From DASTCZ01 sp035308165 (GTDB lineage Bacteria > Acidobacteriota > Terriglobia > Acidiferrales > UBA7541): DNA of 64,000 bases. Location of the stretch: the NCBI GenBank assembly GCA_035308165.1, contig DATGHC010000056.1, positions 1 to 64,000 of the forward strand. Direction: 5' to 3'. The notes below the pieces were generated by a model, which ran no database searches, was not told where the DNA came from, and was given only the letters and a program-made list of their open reading frames with translations. A program made the position numbers and the translations under genes. Shown here in pieces: positions 53,276 to 62,529 of this stretch; position 1 is the first letter of the stretch; every line of letters starts with the position of its first letter.

Positions 53276-54997
53276 CTAACGGAAGCTGCTCGGACTGCCC
53301 GCGCCCTGGGTCATTCGCCGCCGCTCCTCGGCAATAAGCGCCTGGGCGGCTTCCGCTGGTAGTATTTTCCAATTTCCCTCGGAAGTGACAGGCAGTTTGC
53401 CCGTCCGAGTCACAAATTCAACAATCAGCTCCCGAACTTCCTCTGGCGATCGGTAAATGATGGGCAACCCCTTGAAAACGTCATAGTGGCCGCCGCCGGT
53501 GTACCGGTAATTGTTCAATGCCACTCGCAACTTCTGAGCAGGGTCGAGCGGCTTGCCATGCCAGGTCAAATTCCGTATGCGGCTGCCTTCGGGCTCAGTC
53601 AAATCGATGACGTAGCCCACCCCCTTCGCCGAATCAGCGTTATACCCGGGCATTTTCGGCGGGTGCGAGGGATCAAATGGCCATTGTGGAAAAAACGCAG
53701 CAGCGTGTTCCAGCGCATCTTTCAATTGCGCGCCGGTCATCTCCACGACGTAAAGGGTGTTCTCATAAATATAAATGCCAGCGATTTGCCTGACGGTTAC
53801 CGGCCCCGCTGGAACTCGTAGAGAAGTCAGAAACATGGTCCCGAGCGAAACGTCCGCATGCCCAGCTTCCATTTGGACTGTATTGATCAAGTCCACCAGA
53901 GGATCATCTTGATAACGCGAAACGTCTCCGCTGAGCGCACTGGCGGAATTTGCAATCGCTGTGTCCAGATATTTCTGCGTCGCCGCTTCATAGGGGGCTG
54001 CAACCTTCATAATTTCTGGATCGACAGGGGTTTCACCGGTCACTGGCAGGACCGCTGAATGTTTGTCCATCACGCGCCAGCTGCCATCCGCGGCGCGCTC
54101 CATTTCCACATCCGCGCGCGCCAGCGATTGTCCCCAATTCCGCGCCTGAGCCATCAGCACGCCATTCACGACCATCTGTGGCGCTTCGCGATGCGTATGA
54201 CCGAAGAGAATCACATCAATTCCCGGCACCTGTTCGGCCAGGGCATAAATTGCGTTCTCGCCGGAAATATCATCCGCTGCGGCAGGTGTGCCGCTATTTG
54301 GATCATTCCCCAGGCCCGAATGAGCAATCACCACTACGAGATCGGCCTTCTTGCGAACCTCGGGGATCACCTTCTTGGCCGAATCTACAATTTGCTCGAA
54401 CTCGTATCCCTTGTAATGCGCCGGGATCTCCCATCTCGGCACTCCCGGCGTAACAAATCCAACGACGGCCACGCGCACACCGTTCAGGTTCTTAATGATG
54501 TAAGGCTGAAAATATTGGCCCCCTGTTTTGTATTCCTGGCGAATATTGGCAGCCAAAATCGGGAATTGCGCCTCGCCTTTCGCTTTCCACAAAACCTCTT
54601 CGCCAAAATTGAATTCGTGGTTACCACAGGCCGCCGCGTCATAGGCCATCGCATTCATCACCGCGATCGTCGGGTTCGTCGCCGAAGTGTCTTTTCGCGC
54701 GTAATAGTAAGCCAGCGGTGTTCCCTCAATGATGTCACCGGAATCAAGCAGCAGCACATTGGGTTCGCTCGCCCGCACCTGCCTGACCAGCGTTTCTATC
54801 TTTGCAAGGCCGCGATTGGCTGGATGGTTGGCGTAATAATCCTCGGGCAGGATGTTGCCGTGGATGTCGGTGGTTCCCAGCAGTGTAATGTGTACATGTG
54901 GGGCGGGGGATTGTTGAGCGCGCCCGGCGTTGCTCCCCACCGCCGATATAACAATTACAAAAAACAGCAGAGCGCGGGAAAATCGCGGTGGAGGCAT
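53276..54997 (-). CDS. Exported 5'-nucleotidase/metallophosphatase
   Basis: A 573-residue periplasmic or surface enzyme. The N-terminal signal peptide (LLFFVIVISAVGSNAGRAQ) is followed by a calcineurin-like metallophosphatase domain with LLGTTDIHGNI, LLLDSGDIIEG, AACGNHEFNFGEEV, VIAHSGLG and LFGHTHREAP. A 5'-nucleotidase C-terminal domain (GTMFLTSLRVPAGPVTVRQIAGIYIYENTLYVVEMTG) binds the base. It should release phosphate from nucleotides or 2',3'-cyclic nucleotides. Its ATG directly abuts the stop of the GAF gene, with the AAGGA site inside that gene's end. Confidence 0.9.
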   Translation of the reverse strand: MPPPRFSRALLFFVIVISAVGSNAGRAQQSPAPHVHITLLGTTDIHGNILPEDYYANHPANRGLAKIETLVRQVRASEPNVLLLDSGDIIEGTPLAYYYARKDTSATNPTIAVMNAMAYDAAACGNHEFNFGEEVLWKAKGEAQFPILAANIRQEYKTGGQYFQPYIIKNLNGVRVAVVGFVTPGVPRWEIPAHYKGYEFEQIVDSAKKVIPEVRKKADLVVVIAHSGLGNDPNSGTPAAADDISGENAIYALAEQVPGIDVILFGHTHREAPQMVVNGVLMAQARNWGQSLARADVEMERAADGSWRVMDKHSAVLPVTGETPVDPEIMKVAAPYEAATQKYLDTAIANSASALSGDVSRYQDDPLVDLINTVQMEAGHADVSLGTMFLTSLRVPAGPVTVRQIAGIYIYENTLYVVEMTGAQLKDALEHAAAFFPQWPFDPSHPPKMPGYNADSAKGVGYVIDLTEPEGSRIRNLTWHGKPLDPAQKLRVALNNYRYTGGGHYDVFKGLPIIYRSPEEVRELIVEFVTRTGKLPVTSEGNWKILPAEAAQALIAEERRRMTQGAGSPSSFR

Positions 54998-55531
54998 TTA
55001 ATCCTTGTTGGCGAGCAGGACGAACCGGGCGAGTGTCTCCGACAGGCCTTGCAGTGTTCGCAGTTCTCCCGATTCAAAATCGGCACCGGCCTGCGACTGG
55101 GTGCGCCCCTTGCGGCAAACTTGCACCACTCCCACAACTTCCTTCTCAAAAAGGATGGGCACGCTCATGATTTTCTGGATCAGTACGCCCTCGCCACGTC
55201 CCATGGGGACGCCCTCAAACACCGAGGCGTGGCGCGATCCCGCAAAGGTATTCTGCATTTCGGGGCGCTTCTCGCGGGCCGTCCTGGCCGCAAGCGCAGA
55301 GTTGCTGTTCAATGGAATCGTTCCCACGGCCTGAAGTATTTCCGGAACAATAAAACGCAGAAATTTCCCACCATTTACAAGGCCCAGGATGGCAACCTCG
55401 TCCGATTTAACTTTGAAGATAGAGCCGAGTTTTTCGGCAAACATGGAAAGGCCATTTGAGTCGAGTGTCGCCGACCCCTCCGCCCAGCCATTCACCAGAT
55501 AATCGATTTCTGAAACCGCGGATGCCTTCAT
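54998..55531 (-). CDS. GAF-domain protein
   Basis: A 177-residue soluble protein consisting mostly of one GAF domain, a small-molecule or redox sensor fold (MSVPILFEKEVVGVVQVCRKG, FESGELRTLQGLSETLARF). No output domain is seen, so it may regulate by interaction. The ATG at 55531 follows GAGGAGAGG. It is directly joined to the 5'-nucleotidase gene, suggesting co-expression. Confidence 0.75.
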   Translation of the reverse strand: MKASAVSEIDYLVNGWAEGSATLDSNGLSMFAEKLGSIFKVKSDEVAILGLVNGGKFLRFIVPEILQAVGTIPLNSNSALAARTAREKRPEMQNTFAGSRHASVFEGVPMGRGEGVLIQKIMSVPILFEKEVVGVVQVCRKGRTQSQAGADFESGELRTLQGLSETLARFVLLANKD

Positions 55532-55633
55532 CCTCTCCTCAGGGCGATTGCCAGGGGCAGGCAATAATTTCGTGCAGAGTTATTATATCCAAAGACTCAC
55601 AGGAATCCCGTGAATTTGGATTGCTTGCGTTCC

Positions 55634-55662
55634 TTGCATTAACTTCCCATAATTTCTATACT
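55634..55662 (+). promoter_or_regulatory. Sigma-70-like promoter of sdhCAB
   Basis: TTGCAT (55634-55639) and TATACT (55657-55662) are separated by 17 bases. They lie about 112 bases before the sdhC ATG, in the correct orientation, and no other gene intervenes. Confidence 0.6.
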
Positions 55663-55774
55663 GAAACTTCTTGAATGATGTGTTAACCGCCCTGAACTAA
55701 GGATGCGGGTAACGCGTCCTGCGTTTTACATAGCGGACTAAATTTTCACCGCGCAAGGGGAGTTAAGGGAATTC

Positions 55775-56434
55775 ATGGCTGGCTCGCCCGCCCAAACTGA
55801 CCACAGCTTTCTCCTTCGCAAACTCCATTCCTTATCTGGACTGATTCCCGTCGGGGCCTACATGGCCGACCACATCTGGGAAAATAGCTATTCGCTGGTA
55901 AGCTCCGGCAAGTACAACGAGGCGTCCTACGCCTTGCAGACAGTCCCGTGGCGCCTCCCACTCGAAATTTGCATCATCTGGCTCCCGATTCTTTATCACG
56001 CCTTCTACGGATTCTATGTCTGGAATCGCGGCAAGATTAACGTTTCTCAATATCCCTGGGTCGGCAATTGGATGTTTACTCTCCAACGCTGGACCGGCCT
56101 GATCGCGTTTTTCTTCCTCGGCTGGCACGTTTACAGCGAACGCTTCCTGACCCACGGCAGATCCACATACGACATCGTTTATCAATCCATGCAGAATCCG
56201 TATTTCTTTGGCTTTTTCCTCTTGGGCGTGAGTGCCTGTTCCGTCCATTTGGGGGTCGGCATCTGGAATTTTCTTTGTAAGTGGGGACTGGCGGCCACAG
56301 TAAGGTCGCAGCGCGCCGCGGGTTACCTCGGCGTTGGAGTTGCGCTGGTCCTTTTGGTCATGAGCGTTACCATCGTGGTTTGTTTCCGTTTCGGATGGCA
56401 TCCTTTGGATTACTATCTCCAAGTTCAAAAATGA
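55775..56434 (+). CDS. sdhC: Succinate dehydrogenase cytochrome b558 subunit
   Basis: Membrane anchor of complex II (219 residues) with five hydrophobic helices, type B family. Likely heme-ligand histidines lie in LLRKLHSLSGLIPVGAYMADHIW, ILYHAFYGFYVW, FFLGWHVYSERF and CSVHLGVGIWNFL, consistent with a diheme anchor. It is first in the sdhCAB operon; its stop overlaps the sdhA start (ATGA). A GGGGAG sequence lies before the ATG with somewhat long spacing. Confidence 0.92.
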   Translation: MAGSPAQTDHSFLLRKLHSLSGLIPVGAYMADHIWENSYSLVSSGKYNEASYALQTVPWRLPLEICIIWLPILYHAFYGFYVWNRGKINVSQYPWVGNWMFTLQRWTGLIAFFFLGWHVYSERFLTHGRSTYDIVYQSMQNPYFFGFFLLGVSACSVHLGVGIWNFLCKWGLAATVRSQRAAGYLGVGVALVLLVMSVTIVVCFRFGWHPLDYYLQVQK

Positions 56435-58215
56435 AGCAACCTAAGATTATCGTCGTCGGCGGAGGTCTGGCCGGGCTCATGGCCACCATTAAGGTGGCTG
56501 AGTCGGGCGTTCCCGTGGAGCTATTCTCCATTGTCCCCGTCAAACGCTCCCATTCTGTCTGCGCGCAAGGTGGCATCAACGCCGCAAAGAATACCAAGGG
56601 TGAGGGGGATTCCACCTGGCAGCATTTCGACGACACGATTTACGGCGGCGATTTCCTCGCCAATCAGGCCCCCGTCAAGCGCATGTGCGAAGCCGCGCCC
56701 GGCATCATTGACCTTCTCGACCGCATGGGCGTCATGTTCAACCGTACGCCGGAAGGCAATCTCGACTACCGCAGATTCGGCGGCACGCTTTTCAATCGCA
56801 CCGCATTTGCGGGCGCCACCACCGGGCAGCAGTTACTCTACGCGCTCGACGAGCAGGTGCGCCGCTTTGAGGCTGAAGGAAAAGTAACGAAGTACGAAGG
56901 CTGGACGTTTCTTTCCGCAGTACTCGACGATGCAGGCATCTGCCGCGGCATCTGCGCCATGGATTTGAAGACCATGGAGGTGAAGACTTTTGCCGGCGAC
57001 GCGGCGATTTTCTGCACCGGAGGCAATGGCGCGATCTTCGGACGCTCCACAAATTCCGTGGTCTGCACCGGCATGGCGCAGTCCGCCCTTTTCCAGCAGG
57101 GCGTGGATTACGCCAACGGCGAGTTCATCCAGGTTCATCCAACTGCGATTCCCGGCGAGGACAAGCTTCGTCTTATGAGCGAATCCGCCCGCGGCGAAGG
57201 TGGCCGCGTATGGGTGTCGAAGACACCGAACGACAATCGCCCACCCAACTCCATTCCAGTCAACGAGCGGTTCTATTTTCTTGAGGAGTGGTATCCGAAA
57301 TACGGCAACCTGGTCCCACGCGACGTTGCGACCCGCGCCATTCACAAGGTCGTTTTCGAGATGAAGCTTGGCGTTGGCGGCCATCAAGCTGTTTATTTGG
57401 ATGTTTCGCACATCCCGCGGGAAATCCTGGACCGCAAGCTGGAGGGCATACTCGAAATTTACGAAAAGTTTTTGGGCGTCGATCCACATGTTGAGCCCAT
57501 GATGGTTTTCCCCGGTGTGCACTACACTATGGGCGGCATCTGGGTGGATAACGACACCCAGGCAACGAACGTCCCAGGTATTTACGCTGCCGGTGAATGC
57601 GAATATCAGTATCACGGTGCCAATCGTCTCGGGGCGAACTCGCTGGTCTCCTGCATTTATGGCGGAATGGTCGCCGGTCCCGCCTCGGTGAAATATGGCC
57701 GCGGCCTCGACAAAGGTTGCGAGAGCGTTCCGTCCTCGATATTCGAGCGGGAACAAAAGCGCCAGCAGGGAATGAATGAGGCACTCATTTCCCAGCAGGG
57801 TGAGGAGAATCCCATCACTATATGGAAAGAAATGGGCGATTGGATGACCGAGCACGTTACAGTGACGCGCAAGAACGCAGGCATTGAGCGCGCCGATGCC
57901 AAAATCCAGGAGCTCCAGGAACGCTTTAAGAAAATGAATTTGTCCGACCGGACCAAGTGGTCAAACCAAACGCTTTCCTTCGCTCGAGAGCTGCACGGCA
58001 TGCTCATCCTGGCGCGCGTGATCACGCTCGGAGCCCTGGCGCGCGATGAGTCGCGCGGCGCGCATTACAAGCCGGACTTCCCGGAGCGCAACGATGCCGC
58101 TTGGCTGAAAACCACCCGAGCCAAATGGATCAACGGAAAGATTCAATTGACGTATGAGCCCGTGGACACTTCTCTGATTCCGCCGCGCGCGCGCCGTTAC
58201 GACGCGGTAAAGTAA
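56431..58215 (+). CDS. sdhA: Succinate dehydrogenase flavoprotein subunit
   Basis: Catalytic FAD subunit (594 residues) that oxidises succinate to fumarate. FAD binding is marked by VVGGGLAGLMATIKVAE. The covalent-FAD histidine lies in KRSHSVCAQGGINA, and active-site residues in EFIQVHPTAIPG, GGIWVDNDTQ and HGANRLGANSLVSCIYGG. The ATG at 56431 is set by the four-base overlap with sdhC. It is the long (type B) version. Confidence 0.96.
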   Translation: MKQPKIIVVGGGLAGLMATIKVAESGVPVELFSIVPVKRSHSVCAQGGINAAKNTKGEGDSTWQHFDDTIYGGDFLANQAPVKRMCEAAPGIIDLLDRMGVMFNRTPEGNLDYRRFGGTLFNRTAFAGATTGQQLLYALDEQVRRFEAEGKVTKYEGWTFLSAVLDDAGICRGICAMDLKTMEVKTFAGDAAIFCTGGNGAIFGRSTNSVVCTGMAQSALFQQGVDYANGEFIQVHPTAIPGEDKLRLMSESARGEGGRVWVSKTPNDNRPPNSIPVNERFYFLEEWYPKYGNLVPRDVATRAIHKVVFEMKLGVGGHQAVYLDVSHIPREILDRKLEGILEIYEKFLGVDPHVEPMMVFPGVHYTMGGIWVDNDTQATNVPGIYAAGECEYQYHGANRLGANSLVSCIYGGMVAGPASVKYGRGLDKGCESVPSSIFEREQKRQQGMNEALISQQGEENPITIWKEMGDWMTEHVTVTRKNAGIERADAKIQELQERFKKMNLSDRTKWSNQTLSFARELHGMLILARVITLGALARDESRGAHYKPDFPERNDAAWLKTTRAKWINGKIQLTYEPVDTSLIPPRARRYDAVK

Positions 58216-58229
58216 TTTTTCGAGGCGCT

Positions 58230-58982
58230 ATGGCCGAAAACAAGAAAGTAATCGTCAAAGTGAAGCGCCAGACGGCGCCAACCGACCGCCCGCACTGGGA
58301 AGAGTTTGAACTCACCTGGCGCCCGCACATGAACGTCATCATCTGCCTTCGAGATATCGCCGAGCGACCCATCACTCGCGACGGCCAGAAAACAACGCCT
58401 GTCACCTATGATTCCAATTGCCTAGAAGAAGTCTGCGGCTCCTGCGCGATGGTAATTAACGGCAAAGCCCGCATGGCCTGCTCGGCTCTTGTCGATCACT
58501 TTGATCAACCCATCCGAATTGAGCCCATGACCAAGTTCCCCGTGATCCGCGATCTGGCCGTGGATCGCAACGTCATGTTTCATAATTTGAAGCGCGTGAA
58601 GGCTTGGATCCCCATTGATGGCACCTACGATATGGGCGAAGGTCCAAAGATGGCTGCCGAAGCGCAGGAGAAAGCCTACCCGCTTTCCCGGTGCATCACT
58701 TGCGGCATATGCCTGGAGGTTTGTCCTCAGGTTAATTCCCACAGCAACTTCGTCGGCGCGGCCATCATCAGCCAGGTACGCCTTTTCAACATGCATCCCA
58801 CGGGAGCGATGAATTCCCACGAGCGCTTGGAAGCGATCAGCGGCGCCGGCGGCGTCCAGGATTGCGCCAATGCACAAAACTGTGTCCATGCTTGCCCGAA
58901 ATCCATTCCTTTGACGGAATCCATCGCTCAGGTCAATCGCGACGCCATACGCCAGTCGTTGGCCGGTTGGCTCTTCGGCTAA
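58230..58982 (+). CDS. sdhB: Succinate dehydrogenase iron-sulfur subunit
   Basis: A 250-residue electron-transfer subunit with three clusters. The [2Fe-2S] site is in SNCLEEVCGSCAMVINGKARMAC. The [4Fe-4S] and [3Fe-4S] ligands are in RCITCGICLEVCPQVN and CANAQNCVHACPKSIPL. It completes complex II and is followed 17 bases later by a dipeptidase gene that may be read through from the same promoter. Confidence 0.95.
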   Translation: MAENKKVIVKVKRQTAPTDRPHWEEFELTWRPHMNVIICLRDIAERPITRDGQKTTPVTYDSNCLEEVCGSCAMVINGKARMACSALVDHFDQPIRIEPMTKFPVIRDLAVDRNVMFHNLKRVKAWIPIDGTYDMGEGPKMAAEAQEKAYPLSRCITCGICLEVCPQVNSHSNFVGAAIISQVRLFNMHPTGAMNSHERLEAISGAGGVQDCANAQNCVHACPKSIPLTESIAQVNRDAIRQSLAGWLFG

Positions 58983-58999
58983 CCGTGTGCCCATCCATC

Positions 59000-60226
59000 A
59001 TGAAGCGCAGACAGTTCACAATTCTTGCAGGCGGCGTTCTTTTGGCCTGCGCCTTGAATCTCTCCAATATGTCCGCTGACGATATCGCCGACCGTGCCCG
59101 CAAGATTCACTTCAATTCCATCGTTCTGGACACGCATGATGACACGCCGCAGCGCATGTTTTTCGAGCATTTCGATCTGGGCCATCGCGACACCGAAGGC
59201 AATATTGATATCGCCCGCATGAAGGAAGGCGGCCTGAACGCGATTTTCTTTTCCATCTGGGCGCCTGTTAATACTGTCGGCCCCGCCGCCACCAAGCGCG
59301 CGTTTGATTTGATTTCGACCGTGCGTGACCAAGTCCAGAAGCATCCGCAGGATTTGGCGCTCTGCACCACCGCCGCGGAAGTCCGCGCCGCTCACGCTCA
59401 GGGTAAGATCGCCGCGCTTATGGGAGTTGAGGGCGGCCACATGATCAACGACGATCTTGGCGTCCTCCGCCAGTTCGCGAAGCTTGGCGCGCGCTATATG
59501 ACTCTCACGCACACAGCGGATACGGATTGGGCCGGCTCTTCTGGAGATGACGCAAAGCACATCGGTCTGACCTCCTTCGGAAAAGACGTCGTCCTGGAAA
59601 TGAACAGACTCGGTATGATGGTGGACATCTCTCACGTTTCCGACAAGACTTTCTATGACGCGCTGGCGGCCAGCAAAGCACCCATGATTGCGTCGCATTC
59701 CTCCTGTCGCGCCATCTGTGACGCGCCTCGTAACATGACCGACGACATGATTAAAGCCCTGGCCGCAAAGGGTGGGGTGATTCAGATTAACTATCACGTA
59801 GGTTTCTTGAGTCAGGCCTATCGCGACGCTTCAAATAAGAGCGCGGAATTGAAGTCACGAATCGCCGCGGTGGACAAGGCCGCCGGAGAAAACGAAGCCG
59901 CCAGCATCCGCGAAGGCGAAAAGGTTGCGCACCAGATGATGGCCGAAGGCAAGCTGCCTGAGGTAGATTGGCAGGCCATCGTGGATCACATCGATCATGC
60001 CGTGAAACTGGTCGGTGCGGATCACGTTGGCCTGGGCTCCGATTTCGATGGGGCCGTGATGCCTCTGGGCATGGAGGATTGCAGCAAGTTGCCGAAACTG
60101 ACTGAGGCGATGTTGCGCCGTGGATATTCCGAGGCGGACATTCGCAAGATCCTCGGCGAAAACACTTTGCGCGTGATGGAAGAAGTTGAGCGGGTTAGCC
60201 GCCAGTTGCAAGCGGCGGGTAAATGA
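59000..60226 (+). CDS. Exported membrane dipeptidase (renal dipeptidase family)
   Basis: A zinc peptidase of the M19 family (408 residues) that splits dipeptides, including those with a D-residue at the C-terminus. The N-terminal KRRQFTILAGG looks like a Tat signal. Metal ligands are visible in VLDTHDDTP, MGVEGGHMI, VDISHVSDKT and IASHSSCRAICDAPRNM, and the substrate region in HVGLGSDFDG. The ATG at 59000 matches the signal peptide. It follows sdhB closely and may recycle peptidoglycan or dietary peptides. Confidence 0.87.
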   Translation: MKRRQFTILAGGVLLACALNLSNMSADDIADRARKIHFNSIVLDTHDDTPQRMFFEHFDLGHRDTEGNIDIARMKEGGLNAIFFSIWAPVNTVGPAATKRAFDLISTVRDQVQKHPQDLALCTTAAEVRAAHAQGKIAALMGVEGGHMINDDLGVLRQFAKLGARYMTLTHTADTDWAGSSGDDAKHIGLTSFGKDVVLEMNRLGMMVDISHVSDKTFYDALAASKAPMIASHSSCRAICDAPRNMTDDMIKALAAKGGVIQINYHVGFLSQAYRDASNKSAELKSRIAAVDKAAGENEAASIREGEKVAHQMMAEGKLPEVDWQAIVDHIDHAVKLVGADHVGLGSDFDGAVMPLGMEDCSKLPKLTEAMLRRGYSEADIRKILGENTLRVMEEVERVSRQLQAAGK

Positions 60227-60304
60227 CGGACGAAATCTAAACGAAGTACATTCCACGGAATCCCGTTGCAGTGCCGATTGCGCGCTGACTCGGGGGAGGA
60301 CGAA

Positions 60305-61027
60305 ATGAAAGCGATTGCTCGGGGTATCCTGGCAGGGGTGGCAGTTGCGGCTGTTGTGATGGTGGTTATGGCACAGGGCACCGCACCAGCCCAGAAAGCT
60401 GCGGGATCATCGGTTTCCTATGACAAAGCCCTATTGAATCCCGCAACGCTGACCGCCAAAGCGCCGGAAACCTTTGAAGTGAAATTTGTAACCACCGAAG
60501 GAGACTTCGTCGTTCTGGTTCATCGTGCCTGGGCGCCGCTGGGCGCCGATCGCTTCTATAACTTGGTGAAACATCATTTTTTTGATGGCGCCGCGTTTTA
60601 TCGAGTTCTTAAGGGATTCATGGCCCAATTCGGAATGAGCGCCTATCCGGAAGTCACCAAAGCATGGGACCGAGCGGAGATCAAGGACGACCGCGTAAGC
60701 CAGAGCAACACGCGCGGCAAGATTACATTTGCGACTGCGGGACCAAATACACGGACGACGCAGCTCTTCATCAGTTTTGGAAATAATTCTTTTCTAGATT
60801 CGCAAGGATTCTCGCCATTTGGAGAAGTGACATCGGGGATGGATGTGGTTGACAAGCTCTACAACGGCTACGGTGATGGGCCGCCAGATGGCAAGGGGCC
60901 TGATCAGGGCAAGGCCACTGCGCAGGGCAGGGCGTATCTCGAGAAGAATTTCCCGAAGCTGAGCATAATCAAGTCGGCCACGCTTGTTCCCTCCGCGCCT
61001 CCGGCGGGAGGGGCCAAAAAGCCATAG
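60305..61027 (+). CDS. Exported cyclophilin-type peptidyl-prolyl isomerase
   Basis: A 240-residue protein folding catalyst. The N-terminal hydrophobic signal (GILAGVAVAAVVMVVMAQG) directs export. The cyclophilin core has DRFYNLVKHHFFDGAAFYRVLKGFMAQFG, where Arg and Phe line the proline pocket, followed by TTQLFISFGNNSFLDSQGFSPFGEV. GGGGAGGA lies before the ATG. The C-terminal tail is Pro/Ala-rich. It follows the dipeptidase in the same direction. Confidence 0.9.
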   Translation: MKAIARGILAGVAVAAVVMVVMAQGTAPAQKAAGSSVSYDKALLNPATLTAKAPETFEVKFVTTEGDFVVLVHRAWAPLGADRFYNLVKHHFFDGAAFYRVLKGFMAQFGMSAYPEVTKAWDRAEIKDDRVSQSNTRGKITFATAGPNTRTTQLFISFGNNSFLDSQGFSPFGEVTSGMDVVDKLYNGYGDGPPDGKGPDQGKATAQGRAYLEKNFPKLSIIKSATLVPSAPPAGGAKKP

Positions 61028-61195
61028 TTCAAACCCCTTTCGCGTTTGGTCTGGCCGCAGTGGAAATAATTTGTGCGACAACACGTCGGCCCTATGAGGT
61101 TGGTGAGTGTTTGCACACGCCGAGATTGCCTGTGGGTTTCTTCCCTAATTTTTCATCTCCATTTGTGCGATACTCTGCCGCTGGAGGATGGACGC

Positions 61196-62500
61196 GTGGT
61201 GCCCCGGAACAACTGTTTCTCTCAGCGAGGACGATGTAACCAACCATCCCCCACTTCTTTCAGGTTGTCGCGAACCCTTTTTCTGCTGGCTTTTGCCGTC
61301 ACGGTTCTTGCGTCCGCTGCGTCCTTCCGAGTCCACGCGCAAGCCGCTCAATCCTCCTCCGTTTTATACAACGACGCCCTTAAAGGCAACGGACAGTTGC
61401 CCACCAGCGACACGACTTACTGCCATCTAGCTTACGAATCACAGGGGTACGTCGTTGGAAATATTTCCGACAAAGGAGTCTGCGACGCTCCGGTCTCGCC
61501 GCCCGGAGACTTGGAGCCGCATGCGCGCATTGAAGTCACCGCCTCGCTGCAAAAGGGAACTGCGGACACAAATTTCGGCGTCTATTTTGGTTTCCTTCCA
61601 GGCGATGCGCAGGCGCATTACCACTTCAGCCTTACTTTCGACGGAAAATTTTCGGTGACTTACCTCAATAGTGGCAAACGTGTATACCCGTTTCCCCTGC
61701 GCGCCGACGCGTCCATCAAACAGGGATTGAATGCCACCAACCGCCTTGCGGTTGAAATCATGGGTGCCCGGGCGCGCTTTTTCATCAACGGTAAGGAGGT
61801 TGGCTCAATTCTTGCCAGGGACCAGATCCACGGTGCTATGGGCCTGGGTGTGGATTCCAACGGTTCCGAAGCCGTATTTACCGATATCCTGGTCACCGAT
61901 TTGGCTCCCGGCGCTCAAACAACCGGCAGTCCAGCGACTGGCCGCACTCTCCTCTGGGATGATGATTTTGTGAAAGAAAGGAATTGGACGCAAGAGATTG
62001 GAAAGCCCTGCGTCAGCTCCTATGTGCCGGGTGGTTACGTCATGGAGAATACTGCTGACAACTCCTACTGCCTGCTACGACTGAAGAAAATCGGAGTGCT
62101 TCCCAGCCACGTGAGCATCGAGCTGACCGTCGCTCTTACTTCGGGCGCGGAAAATTCCGACTATGGCCTTTCGTTCGGAGGAGCCGATTCGGGATCCAAC
62201 TATTTCTTCTATCTCTTCGGTGTGGACGCTAACGGCTCCTACGATTTGTCTCATCACACCACCGAATGGAAGGACATCAAGCCCTGGACCGCGGAGTCAT
62301 ATGTGAATAAAGGATTCAATGCACCGAACAAGCTTACCGTTGAAATTCGAGGAACCTCGGTCACCTACTCCGTAAACGGCCACCAGTTGGGAACCAGCAC
62401 GCTGGATGAGAATCCGCGCGGCGAGGTTGGGCTCTACTTGAATGCAACGGGCATGCACGCGAAATACACGCGCCTGACCATCTACGACCTGGGCCAATAA
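61196..62500 (+). CDS. Exported protein with two tandem beta-sandwich (lectin-like) domains
   Basis: A 434-residue protein of unknown function. A long polar start is followed by a signal peptide (LSRTLFLLAFAVTVLASAAS). Two homologous domains follow, roughly residues 55-255 and 265-434. They share YGLSFGG/FGVYFGF-type strands, the NRLAVEI/NKLTVEI segment, the RFFINGKEVGS/TYSVNGHQLGT hairpin, and a closing VTDL/IYDL strand. This is the layout of concanavalin-like (DUF1080-type) carbohydrate-binding sandwiches. I chose the GTG at 61196, with GGAGG eight bases upstream; the start is uncertain. Confidence 0.65.
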   Translation: MVPRNNCFSQRGRCNQPSPTSFRLSRTLFLLAFAVTVLASAASFRVHAQAAQSSSVLYNDALKGNGQLPTSDTTYCHLAYESQGYVVGNISDKGVCDAPVSPPGDLEPHARIEVTASLQKGTADTNFGVYFGFLPGDAQAHYHFSLTFDGKFSVTYLNSGKRVYPFPLRADASIKQGLNATNRLAVEIMGARARFFINGKEVGSILARDQIHGAMGLGVDSNGSEAVFTDILVTDLAPGAQTTGSPATGRTLLWDDDFVKERNWTQEIGKPCVSSYVPGGYVMENTADNSYCLLRLKKIGVLPSHVSIELTVALTSGAENSDYGLSFGGADSGSNYFFYLFGVDANGSYDLSHHTTEWKDIKPWTAESYVNKGFNAPNKLTVEIRGTSVTYSVNGHQLGTSTLDENPRGEVGLYLNATGMHAKYTRLTIYDLGQ

Positions 62501-62529
62501 TTGCGCGAAGAATGGCAGGCGCGCGCCGC

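Noticed and set aside
54059..55459. Plus-strand open frame of 466 codons
   Set aside because: It is the complement of the 5'-nucleotidase and GAF genes; the product is His/Arg-rich without domains.
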